A stretch of 64,000 bases of DNA, from positions 310,001 through 374,000 of the forward strand of contig NZ_CADFDB010000003.1 of the NCBI RefSeq assembly GCF_902832845.1, read 5' to 3'. This stretch comes from Burkholderia metallica. GTDB taxonomy: Bacteria > Pseudomonadota > Gammaproteobacteria > Burkholderiales > Burkholderiaceae. Within the stretch, counting starts at the first letter, position 1. Each line of letters starts with the position of its first letter. The notes beneath the pieces were generated by a model. That model was not told the DNA's origin. It did no database searches and worked only from the letters and a program-made list of their open reading frames with translations. Shown piece by piece: positions 19,530 through 27,240 of this stretch. The position numbers and the translations under genes were made by a program.

Positions 19530-19727
19530 TGCACCACAAGTGTGCCACTCGGGGGATACGTCGCGTTTTTCTTTCGATTGCACGGTAACCGATCCGGCTA
19601 AGATATCAATTTGTCGCCGGGTGCCGATCATTGCAGCATGCGTGGAATCCGGCGAATTGCACACAATAGCGATCATGTGGCCGAAGCCTCGATCGCTGAT
19701 AATGACCGGCTCACTCTTCGAGGCAAT

Positions 19728-20813
19728 ATGCGCGTAGCCATCATTGGCGGATCCAACTCAGTCATAGCCAACGGGTACATTGGCAGGTTCGCCAGCCACC
19801 TTTCCGCGATTTCGGGCAACGAGGTGACGCTCGACAACATTTCCGTAGGCGGCACCACGTCGCTCACTTCCATCGGGCGCCTTCAGGAAATTACCGAGGT
19901 ACCCGATGTCATCGTCCTCGAATATTCACTGAACGACACGGGGCACCTCAATCATCGCCCCGACGGAGCGGACCTGAAACGTCTGTTCCTCGAGATTTTC
20001 TTCAACGCCGCTGCGGAGCGCTTCCCGGACGCGACCATCGTGCCGCTTATCCTGTCCGCCCAGCCGTTCTACAGAACCGACATTCATAACCAGATCTACG
20101 ATGCTGAAATCGCATGGTATCGGGATCGCGGGATTTCGTTCGTCGACACCCGCTCGTGGTTCTTCGATACGTTCGGCTGGCCGATTCCGTCGTTCGTCTA
20201 CTCGGACGAGGCGCACTACCACCGCGGCTGCACGGTCGCGATGATCGGCACGTTGTTAGCCGAACGCGTCAATGCACTATGGCAACGGGGTCCGAAGCTC
20301 GGTGAGCTAACTCGCCCCATTTCCCTCCCCGGTACCCAGACGCGCCTGAAGCCCCGCTTCGCTTCCGCGAAAGAAATTGCGGTGCAAACCGGTACTGGAG
20401 GCAAACTCGTTCGCATCGAAAATCGGCATGTAAAAGCAGATTGTCTGACACTGACGGCCGGTGAGCAGCTCGCCATACCCGTTTCCGGCATTCCGATCGC
20501 CGTGTCACTCGCATCGACCAATGCTCATTGGTACGCCGAACTGGAGCATGATGGAAGACCTGTCGCACTATCGACCCGGTATCAAGACATTCCCGAAGGA
20601 AAGTTTATCTACTCGAGCATTCCGCTTCTCATGGAAAGCAATCCCAACCAGCTGGCTGCAATTCCCAGAACGGAAACCATTGCGCTACAAACCAGACTGA
20701 CGCCTCCGTCAGGGCAAATATTCACGTTCGACGGATTCCATGACGCATCTCGCGAATCACGCCATGAAAACCGGCTCGATCTTGCCGGCGTTCTGGTTCT
20801 GGAAGCCGTTTAA
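19728..20813 (+). CDS. SGNH/GDSL-type hydrolase with C-terminal beta-rich extension
   Basis: Predicted esterase or deacetylase. The N-terminal 190 residues carry the SGNH blocks: the nucleophile serine in IIGGSNSV (Ser9), a glycine in SVGGTTSL, Asn-Asp in YSLNDTGH, and the Asp/His pair in SDEAHYHRG. About 170 further residues form a beta-rich tail I do not recognise. The start is placed at ATG 19728 because GAGG lies just before it and the catalytic block follows at once; an in-frame start 117 bases earlier gives an unrelated N-terminus. No signal peptide is visible, so a cytoplasmic role in trimming acyl groups from sugar intermediates is possible. Confidence 0.78.
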   Translation: MRVAIIGGSNSVIANGYIGRFASHLSAISGNEVTLDNISVGGTTSLTSIGRLQEITEVPDVIVLEYSLNDTGHLNHRPDGADLKRLFLEIFFNAAAERFPDATIVPLILSAQPFYRTDIHNQIYDAEIAWYRDRGISFVDTRSWFFDTFGWPIPSFVYSDEAHYHRGCTVAMIGTLLAERVNALWQRGPKLGELTRPISLPGTQTRLKPRFASAKEIAVQTGTGGKLVRIENRHVKADCLTLTAGEQLAIPVSGIPIAVSLASTNAHWYAELEHDGRPVALSTRYQDIPEGKFIYSSIPLLMESNPNQLAAIPRTETIALQTRLTPPSGQIFTFDGFHDASRESRHENRLDLAGVLVLEAV

Positions 20814-20871
20814 TAATCGCACGCAGCAAAAAACGGAGCGGCGCGGCACACAATTGTTCGTCGCTGCTCCG

Positions 20872-20893
20872 ATGCCCCGGAAGACCGGGGCAT
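20872..20893. terminator. Hairpin between convergent genes
   Basis: Bases 20872-20880 and 20885-20893 form a perfect 9-bp, GC-rich stem with a 4-base AAGA loop. It lies between the ends of the SGNH gene (plus) and rfbC (minus), so it could end both transcripts, although neither side has a U-tract. Confidence 0.5.
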
Positions 20894-20902
20894 GACCGGT
20901 GT

Positions 20903-21445
20903 TCAGAACAGATCGGCCGTTGCGAACAGAACCCCTTGCTGATCCTTGGCGGAAACGACAGGAGCGTCGCATAGCGGCCAGTCGATATTCAGTTGCGGAT
21001 CGTTCCAAAGGATCGTCTTCTCGTACTCGGGATACCAGTAGTCCGTCGTTTTGTACAAGAATTCCGCCGAGCTGGAAGTCACCACGAATCCGTGGGCAAA
21101 CCCTTCTGGAATCCAAAGTTGCCGATTGTTTTCGGCAGAGAGCGTTACCCCCACCCATTGACCGAACGTAGGCGATGAGCGCCGCAAATCGACAGCAACG
21201 TCGAATACCTCACCGGAAACCACACGAACGAGCTTTGCTTGAGTATGCTGTATCTGGTAGTGAAGGCCGCGCAACACATTCTTCGCCGATTTTGAATGGT
21301 TGTCTTGCACGAACTCAACATCGCGACCAATTGCCTCGACAAATTTTTTTTGATTGAAACTCTCAAAGAAAAAACCGCGCTCATCACCAAAAACTCTCGG
21401 CTCGACGATCTTCAAGTCCGGAATATTCGTCTCAACGATATTCAC
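20903..21445 (-). CDS. rfbC: dTDP-4-dehydrorhamnose 3,5-epimerase
   Basis: Third enzyme of dTDP-L-rhamnose synthesis, a cupin-fold epimerase acting on dTDP-4-keto-6-deoxyglucose. Family residues are the substrate-binding DERGFFFESF, the catalytic HSKSAKNVLRGLHYQ (His in GLHYQ) and PEGFAHGFVV. GTG at 21445 is chosen as start: GGGGAG lies just upstream and the 180-residue product has the usual length; an ATG 24 bases earlier would add eight residues. Unlike rfbB, rfbD and rfbA it is on the minus strand and separated from them by the SGNH gene. Confidence 0.96.
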   Translation of the reverse strand: MNIVETNIPDLKIVEPRVFGDERGFFFESFNQKKFVEAIGRDVEFVQDNHSKSAKNVLRGLHYQIQHTQAKLVRVVSGEVFDVAVDLRRSSPTFGQWVGVTLSAENNRQLWIPEGFAHGFVVTSSSAEFLYKTTDYWYPEYEKTILWNDPQLNIDWPLCDAPVVSAKDQQGVLFATADLF

Positions 21446-21823
21446 TCGTTCTCCCCAGCTCAAATCCAAAAATCACCATCGCGGCCAAACACCGGATGTA
21501 TATTTCACCGCTCTAACGCGGCACCATAGTAAGTTCGACCGTGCTTCGACGTCGTCCAAGGGCCATGTCTCGCTGCATGGTGTAGCAGCGAAGCCTTTGC
21601 GAAAATCGTTGCTGCCATCCGAAGGCGGTCGTGAAGACAGCCCGCTGCTCCTCGCCAAAAGGGGACCGACAACAAGAATGCATCCCACTCCATGACGCCC
21701 AGACATTCAGAATGTCCATTACGCCGACGAATCCACAGCTTCGATTATCACATGTAACGGTTAGAATATGAGGCCGCCCCGACACGGGCTCCAAGCGAAT
21801 ATCTCCGATCATCGGGTTGACCA
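21446..21823. other. Non-coding interval between divergent rfbC and glycosyltransferase genes
   Basis: These 378 bases contain only short overlapping open frames without coding character. The interval must hold promoters for both directions, but no convincing -35/-10 pair was found. A 6-bp inverted repeat around a CAG spacer lies at 21702-21716. The region is AT-richer near 21440-21520. Confidence 0.5.
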
Positions 21824-22981
21824 GTGCAAAGAATCTTATTGGACGTGACGCGTCTGCTGACACGCCTCGGCAAGCGCATGCTCCCTACCGGAGTAGACCG
21901 TGTCGGCCTCGAGTACATTCGCCGCTATGCGCCAAGGGCACGAGCGGTGCTCAGCGAGCGGGGCTTTCACACCGTATTGTCGGAGAGCGATTCCGCTGTC
22001 GTATTTCAGACCTTGCTAGATCAGGATTTCAGCCGAGTCGCCAGGATGCGGATCCTCGCCACCAAGGCGCTCGTGAGCGCATGGCGAAAAACACCGCTGC
22101 CCGGAAGCATCCTGTTGCACACCAGTCACTCGGGGATGGAGTTCGCGCGATATCTGCAGGCAATGCGCAATCTTGGCGTCCGCACCGTCTTCATGGTGCA
22201 CGACCTGATTCCGCTGACTCATGCCGAATATTGTCGCGAAGGAGTCCGTGAAACGCATCGACTACGCATTCATACCGTACTCGAACATGCGTCAGGCGTC
22301 ATTGCCAACTCCCGCTTCACGCTAGATTCCCTCACCGACGAAGCACATCGCGCCGGCATGAAGCTGCCGCGCACCGTCGTCGCCAGGCTGGCTCCAGGAA
22401 TCGAGCGGCCGACACGCAACTCTCGTGCCCCGATCGATTCGCCTTATTTCGTCATGCTTGGCACTATCGAACCGCGCAAGAATCATTGGTTCATGCTGCA
22501 CGTATGGCGTCGAATCGTGGAGGATTCCGGCTTCGATGCGCCGAAGCTTATCGTCATCGGTCGGCGGGGCTGGGAGTGCGAGAACGTCGTCGATATGCTC
22601 GAGCGGTGCGAAAGCCTGAAGGGCGCCGTGGTGGAACAGCCCAATTGCTCCGATCGAGAATTGCAGGTGTGGCTGCAACATGCGCGCGCCCTCCTGTTCC
22701 CCTCGTTCGTAGAAGGTTACGGTATGCCACTCGTTGAAGCATTGACGATGCAGGTTCCCGTCATTGCCAGCGACCTGGGTGTATTCCGGGAGGTGGCGGG
22801 TGACGCTCCCGACTACCTGGACCCGCTCGATGGCCCAGGCTGGATGGCCCGAATCCGTGCCTATTCGCATGCGCCAAGCCCCGAGCGTGATAATCAGTTG
22901 GTTCGGATCGCGCAGTTTCGCGCGCCCACCTGGACCGAACATTTCGCCCAGGTCGACCGCTTCCTGGAAGAACTGGGTTGA
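21824..22981 (+). CDS. Glycosyltransferase family 4 protein
   Basis: Retaining GT-B-fold sugar transferase of the capsule locus. The 385-residue protein opens with LLDVTRLLTRLGKRMLPTGVDRV and has a GT4 C-terminal half (LGTIEPRKNHWFMLHVW, IVIGRRGWE, and the EX7E motif in FPSFVEGYGMPLVEAL). It resembles WbdA/WbpZ-type mannosyl/rhamnosyl transferases in overall layout, but the sugar cannot be assigned. It starts at GTG and overlaps the start of kpsC by 4 nt, so the two are probably translated together. Confidence 0.88.
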   Translation: MQRILLDVTRLLTRLGKRMLPTGVDRVGLEYIRRYAPRARAVLSERGFHTVLSESDSAVVFQTLLDQDFSRVARMRILATKALVSAWRKTPLPGSILLHTSHSGMEFARYLQAMRNLGVRTVFMVHDLIPLTHAEYCREGVRETHRLRIHTVLEHASGVIANSRFTLDSLTDEAHRAGMKLPRTVVARLAPGIERPTRNSRAPIDSPYFVMLGTIEPRKNHWFMLHVWRRIVEDSGFDAPKLIVIGRRGWECENVVDMLERCESLKGAVVEQPNCSDRELQVWLQHARALLFPSFVEGYGMPLVEALTMQVPVIASDLGVFREVAGDAPDYLDPLDGPGWMARIRAYSHAPSPERDNQLVRIAQFRAPTWTEHFAQVDRFLEELG

Positions 22982-25026
22982 ATGTTCGCGCCACGATGAG
23001 CGATTCACCTCGAGAATCCAGCCCCCCTCGGACCTTTGACCTACGCGAAATCACTCCGGGGCGACGCATGCTGAACTGGCTGCTCGGCAAATCTCCCTAT
23101 CTGTGGGTTGACCGCAAGGTTGCGTGGCCGCTGGTGCAGCGACTGGCCCGCACAGTGCGGCCGGAAACCTTGGCAGCATGGCCAGGCCCAGTCGCACCCA
23201 GCCGAGACCTGGGCATCCCGCAACTCTCGTGGTTTGCCGTTCCATTCACCGCGCACGATGCAATGCGATCGCTGATCGATAGCATGAACACCATGCTGCT
23301 GACCATGAAATCCGATTGCCAAACGTCCAATATCCCATTGCTGATGCAACGCGTCCTCTCAACCGACGCATTGCACCCGTCGAGTCGAGTGGCGGCGTCA
23401 CAACAGTTCTCCGCATCCCGCTCGCCGAGTTCACGCATCATCCTCATTGACGAACGAACGTACTCCGCAACAAATCCTGGATCCCCGGGACGCACTCGAC
23501 GTCGCGATTTCCGCACCTTGCTGCAGAATGCAAGGTCGGCCCATCCCGACGCGGAGTTCTGGCTCGTGCGCTCCAGCGACCCAGGGAGCGGTGCCTGGCT
23601 TTCGTCCGGTGCAGCCTTGCCCGACGACATCCGCCGGCTTCACGAACCGTATTCGTTTAGCGAAGTTCTCGGCACAGCTGATCACCTGTATGTCGTCAGC
23701 GCGTCGGAAGGTGTCGGCGGGATATTGGCGGATGTACCCACGCACGTGTTCGGCAAGCCGTACTACGCAGGATGGGGCCTCACGCACGACGCTTTAGAAT
23801 TTCCGGAACGAACGGCCCGTCCGACGCTCGCTGCATTCTTCGACGTTGCGTTCCTGCACCACGCCCGGTATCTGGATCCCGAGACGCACCTACCCGGGAC
23901 ACTGGCATCCGTACTGGATAGCGTGGAAATTCAACGAGCCGTCGCCTCTCGCTATTCGACGCTCAAATGCGTTGCCGCGCTGCGTTTCCAATGGTGGAAA
24001 CGGCCATTCGCCACCCCCTATCTAACAGCAGGTGGCGGCTCATTGCGCTGGATCGACCAACCGCAACAACTGCGCCCCGACGAACAGGCCGTTGTATGGG
24101 GCGGGCGCGAGGCAACCGAGATTCCATCCGGCGTTCAAATCATCAGGATCGAGGACGGCTTCCTCCATTCGACCGGTCTCGGGTCCGACATGATTGCACC
24201 CCGCAGTCAGGTAATCGATCGTCAAGGCCTGTATTTCGATGCAAGCCGTCCGAATGATCTGACCGCGATACTGAACAACACGAGATTCGATTCGGCCGAA
24301 CTGGCGCGCGCATCCATGCTACGCTCCCTCATCGCAGAACTCGGCCTCACGAAATACAACCTTGGCCGCCGCGCACCGGCATGGCAGGTTCCGCGCGACA
24401 AGCGCGTCGTCCTCGTGCCAGGTCAAGTGGCCGATGACGCGTCCATCCGCCTCGGTACGCGGGCGATCAATACCGCAGAAATGCTGCTGGAAGAAGTTCG
24501 GCGGATTCGGCCCGACGCGTTCGTCGTCTACAAGCCACATCCCGACGTCCTGTCGGGTAATCGGAACGGCCTCATCGATGCGGCACGATTCGCCGACGTT
24601 GTCGACGCCGATGCCGATCTGATTTCGCTGATCGAACGCGCCGACGAAGTGCACACGTTGTCATCACTGTCCGGCTTCGAAGCGCTGTTGCGTGGCAAGG
24701 CTGTATTTACTTACGGTCTACCGTTCTACGCCGGCTGGGGACTCACCCATGACGCGCTGGCACCGGTGCCGTGGCGCGAGCGCAAATTGTCGCTCGACAT
24801 GCTCACGGCCGGCGCACTGTTGCGCTACCCGCTGTATTGGGATTGGCGGCTGCACCGCTTCACGACTCCTGAAGCTGTATGCCGACAGATCGCCAACGCA
24901 GCGTGCCGCCCGCTGAAACAGGTTCGGGGCAACCGCTTACGCCCGTTACTCAAGGCAATTCGCTGGACCCGTAATGCACTGGTTCATTTCCACTGGCGCT
25001 TCCGACAGCGTTACCAGCGCATGTAA
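22978..25026 (+). CDS. kpsC: Capsule linker beta-Kdo transferase, KpsC family
   Basis: KpsC, with KpsS, builds the poly-Kdo linker on lyso-phosphatidylglycerol that anchors ABC-exported capsules. The 682-residue length matches E. coli KpsC. Two related modules are visible: KPYYAGWGLTHD ends one near residues 260-271, and LPFYAGWGLTHD ends a second near 581-592. The second module also has RIEDGFLHSTGLGSDM and VYKPHPDVLSG. The first module's N-terminal lobe is short and poorly conserved. TTG at 22978 (GGAAG upstream, stop/start overlap) is taken as start; ATG at 22996 is possible. KpsS is not in the window and is presumably to the left of position 1. Confidence 0.9.
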   Translation: MNVRATMSDSPRESSPPRTFDLREITPGRRMLNWLLGKSPYLWVDRKVAWPLVQRLARTVRPETLAAWPGPVAPSRDLGIPQLSWFAVPFTAHDAMRSLIDSMNTMLLTMKSDCQTSNIPLLMQRVLSTDALHPSSRVAASQQFSASRSPSSRIILIDERTYSATNPGSPGRTRRRDFRTLLQNARSAHPDAEFWLVRSSDPGSGAWLSSGAALPDDIRRLHEPYSFSEVLGTADHLYVVSASEGVGGILADVPTHVFGKPYYAGWGLTHDALEFPERTARPTLAAFFDVAFLHHARYLDPETHLPGTLASVLDSVEIQRAVASRYSTLKCVAALRFQWWKRPFATPYLTAGGGSLRWIDQPQQLRPDEQAVVWGGREATEIPSGVQIIRIEDGFLHSTGLGSDMIAPRSQVIDRQGLYFDASRPNDLTAILNNTRFDSAELARASMLRSLIAELGLTKYNLGRRAPAWQVPRDKRVVLVPGQVADDASIRLGTRAINTAEMLLEEVRRIRPDAFVVYKPHPDVLSGNRNGLIDAARFADVVDADADLISLIERADEVHTLSSLSGFEALLRGKAVFTYGLPFYAGWGLTHDALAPVPWRERKLSLDMLTAGALLRYPLYWDWRLHRFTTPEAVCRQIANAACRPLKQVRGNRLRPLLKAIRWTRNALVHFHWRFRQRYQRM

Positions 25027-25485
25027 CGCGAAGACGGCCCGGGCCTCGCTTGACGAGCAAATCGCATCGGTGCCGTGCTGGATCCACGAAATCACGCCAT
25101 CTGCGACCGATGATACATTCATGGGCCCGAGTCCCGCGAGATGGCCGGCAAGTCCTCCACGGCCCGGTAATCGTTTCGCAAAGAGCCCCCAAAAAACCTC
25201 GCTTGCTTCGTATGTCCCGCTTGAAAACGCAGCCCTGCTGATCCTGCACGCAGTTCACGAATTCGTTTCCGCGAGAACAGGTGATCGCCACATGAACGGT
25301 GCCGCGAAAGGTGAGCCCGTTACACTCCAGCGCCGTACGGGCGGCCCGACAACCTACGGCCTCGGGATTGCAATGTCGCGAACACTTGCCTGCAGGACAG
25401 TTGCCCCTTTCGCTCCAGTCAGTTATAAAAAAGCGGACCACCGTGGCTCGCCAGCCGCGCCTCCTGCCCCTCCCCCGGAGCCCCC
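25027..25485. other. Intergenic boundary between capsule locus and core genes
   Basis: These 459 bases separate kpsC from mscS. Open frames cover parts of it on both strands, but none has a ribosome site or resembles a known protein. A good sigma-70 promoter for mscS lies near the right end (25401-25429). No tRNA, direct repeat or recombinase gene marking an island edge was recognised. Confidence 0.5.
25401..25429 (+). promoter_or_regulatory. Sigma-70 promoter of mscS
   Basis: TTGCCC (25401-25406) and TATAAA (25424-25429) are separated by exactly 17 bases. The predicted transcript starts about 50 bases upstream of the mscS start codon. Confidence 0.65.
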
Positions 25486-26298
25486 ATGATCGATCTCGCC
25501 ACAGCCCAGCAATTCCTGATGACCCGCGGCCTCGACTTCGGCCTCAACCTCCTCGCCGCGATCGTCTTATGGTTCATCGGCCGCTGGGCGATCCGCATCG
25601 GCACTCGCCTGCTCGGCAAGGTCGTGCGCCGCAGCGGCAAGGTCGACCCGACGCTCACCGACTACCTGACCTCCGTCGTCGGCGTGCTGTTGACGATCCT
25701 GCTGATCCTCGCGATCCTGCAGATCTTCGGCGTGCAGACGACCTCGTTCGCTGCCCTGCTCGCCGGCCTCGGCCTCGCGATCGGTACCGCCTGGGGCGGC
25801 CTGCTCGCACATTTCGCCGCAGGCGTGTTCATGCAGGTGCTGCGTCCGTTCAAGATCGGCGACGTGATCAACGCAGGCGGCGTCACGGGCACGGTCAAGG
25901 AGCTCGGCCTGTTCGGCACGACGATCATCACCGCCGACAACATCGTGACGATCGTCGGCAACAACAAGATCTTCTCGGACAACATTGCCAACTACAGCGC
26001 GACGTCGCACCGCCGCGTCGACCTGACCGCGAAGATCGCGAACAGCGTCGATGCCGTCGACGCGATCAGCCGCCTGAAGACGTCGATCCAGCAGATCCCG
26101 AACGTGCTGACCAGCCCGGCGCCGGACGTCGGCGTGCTGCAGTTCACGCCGGAAGGTCCGCTGCTGTTCGTGCGTCCGTCCACGGCGCCCGAGAACTACT
26201 GGCAGGTGTACTGCGACACCAACCGCGTGATCCTCGAGACGTTCCGCGACGCCCAGTACCCGACGCCCGAAACCCCCGTCGCGCATCGCACCGCGTAA
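25486..26298 (+). CDS. mscS: Small-conductance mechanosensitive channel, MscS family
   Basis: Inner-membrane channel that opens under membrane tension to release solutes on osmotic downshock. The 270-residue protein has three predicted membrane helices; the pore-lining third one is Gly/Ala-rich (LLAGLGLAIGTAWGGLLAHF), as in MscS. A beta domain follows (FKIGDVINAGGVTGTVKELGLFGTTIITADNIVTIVGN is the stretch at residues about 124-161, with the conserved KIGD and GTV motifs), then a C-terminal alpha/beta domain. CGGAG precedes the ATG. It has its own promoter and ends at a terminator shared with dedA. Confidence 0.93.
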   Translation: MIDLATAQQFLMTRGLDFGLNLLAAIVLWFIGRWAIRIGTRLLGKVVRRSGKVDPTLTDYLTSVVGVLLTILLILAILQIFGVQTTSFAALLAGLGLAIGTAWGGLLAHFAAGVFMQVLRPFKIGDVINAGGVTGTVKELGLFGTTIITADNIVTIVGNNKIFSDNIANYSATSHRRVDLTAKIANSVDAVDAISRLKTSIQQIPNVLTSPAPDVGVLQFTPEGPLLFVRPSTAPENYWQVYCDTNRVILETFRDAQYPTPETPVAHRTA

Positions 26299-26323
26299 CG
26301 CGCAACACCCGCAACGGACGAAA

Positions 26324-26351
26324 AAAAAGCGTGGCACCCGCCACGCTTTTT
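26324..26351. terminator. Bidirectional intrinsic terminator of mscS and dedA
   Basis: Bases 26324-26335 pair perfectly with 26340-26351 around a 4-base loop, with an A-run on the left and a T-run on the right. It can end transcription from both converging genes. Confidence 0.9.
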
Positions 26352-26383
26352 CACTGCCCGAAAAGAAAACGAAACGCCCCCGC

Positions 26384-27067
26384 TCAGCGCCCACCCGCCT
26401 TCGGCACATTGTCCGACTGCTTGCCGCGCACCAGCTTCCACACCGCACCCAGCGCGACCGGCACGACCGCCGCCCCGATCCCGGCCAGCACGATCACGTT
26501 CAGGTACTGGCGGATGAACGGGATATTGCCGAAGAAATAGCCGAGCAGCACGAGCAGCAGCACCCACACCAGCGCACCGATCACGTTGAACAACTGGAAG
26601 CGCGCGACGCTCATCGACGACGCGCCCGCGACGAACGGCGCGAACGTACGCACGACCGGGATGAAGCGCGCGAGCACGATCGTCTTGCCGCCGTGCTTGT
26701 CGTAGAACGAGTGGGTCTTCTGCAGCGCGGCGCGATCGAGGAAGCGCTCGAGCACCGGGATATGGGTATTGAACACCTTCGGGCCGACCCAGCGGCCGAT
26801 CATGTAATTGACCGTGTTGCCGGCGATCGCCGCGACGAGCAGCAGCACGATCAGCGCGCCGACGTTCATTTCCCCCGTCGCCGCGAACGCCCCGCCGATG
26901 AACAGCAGCGAATCGCCGGGCAGGAACGGAAACACGACGAGCCCGGTCTCGCAGAACACGATCAGGAACAGCACGAGATAGACCCATGCGCCGTACTGCC
27001 GGATGAAATCGCCGAGGAAAGCGTCGATATGCAGGACAAGGTTGACGAAATGAAGCAGCGTATCCAA
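26384..27067 (-). CDS. DedA family membrane protein
   Basis: Integral membrane protein of the DedA (SNARE-associated/VTT) family, linked to phospholipid recycling, envelope integrity and proton-motive force; in Burkholderia, members affect polymyxin resistance. The 227-residue protein shows the family signatures: ETGLVVFPFLPGDSLL near residues 40-55 and the conserved arginine motif in ARFIPVVRTFAPFVAG, with several hydrophobic helices. The start is TTG at 27067 with GAGGAA seven bases upstream. It converges with mscS and diverges from mutL. Which of several paralogues it is cannot be decided. Confidence 0.92.
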   Translation of the reverse strand: MDTLLHFVNLVLHIDAFLGDFIRQYGAWVYLVLFLIVFCETGLVVFPFLPGDSLLFIGGAFAATGEMNVGALIVLLLVAAIAGNTVNYMIGRWVGPKVFNTHIPVLERFLDRAALQKTHSFYDKHGGKTIVLARFIPVVRTFAPFVAGASSMSVARFQLFNVIGALVWVLLLVLLGYFFGNIPFIRQYLNVIVLAGIGAAVVPVALGAVWKLVRGKQSDNVPKAGGR

Positions 27068-27228
27068 ATGCGATTCCTCGATGGCGATAGGGCCGGAACG
27101 GCCGAAAAAGGCTGGCGCGCCCGCCGGTCAAGGCGGTGCGTGTAACGAGGCCATGATACCGAAACTACCTTAAGGCTCCGTGAAAAAACGTAACCGCCGC
27201 TCGCCCCGGCACGCATTCGCGGCCTCGC

Positions 27229-27234
27229 TATAAT
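27229..27234 (+). promoter_or_regulatory. Consensus -10 box directly before mutL
   Basis: A perfect TATAAT ends 6 bases before the mutL ATG, so the expected transcript would begin at or next to the A of the start codon (leaderless or nearly so). The position of a -35 box holds only a weak match (CCGGCA with a 17-base spacer). Confidence 0.55.
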
Positions 27235-27240
27235 TCGGCC

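Noticed and set aside
24950-25441. Cysteine-containing 163-codon frame on the minus strand next to kpsC
   Set aside because: It overlaps the kpsC end, has no ribosome site, and matches no family. Not enough to call a gene.
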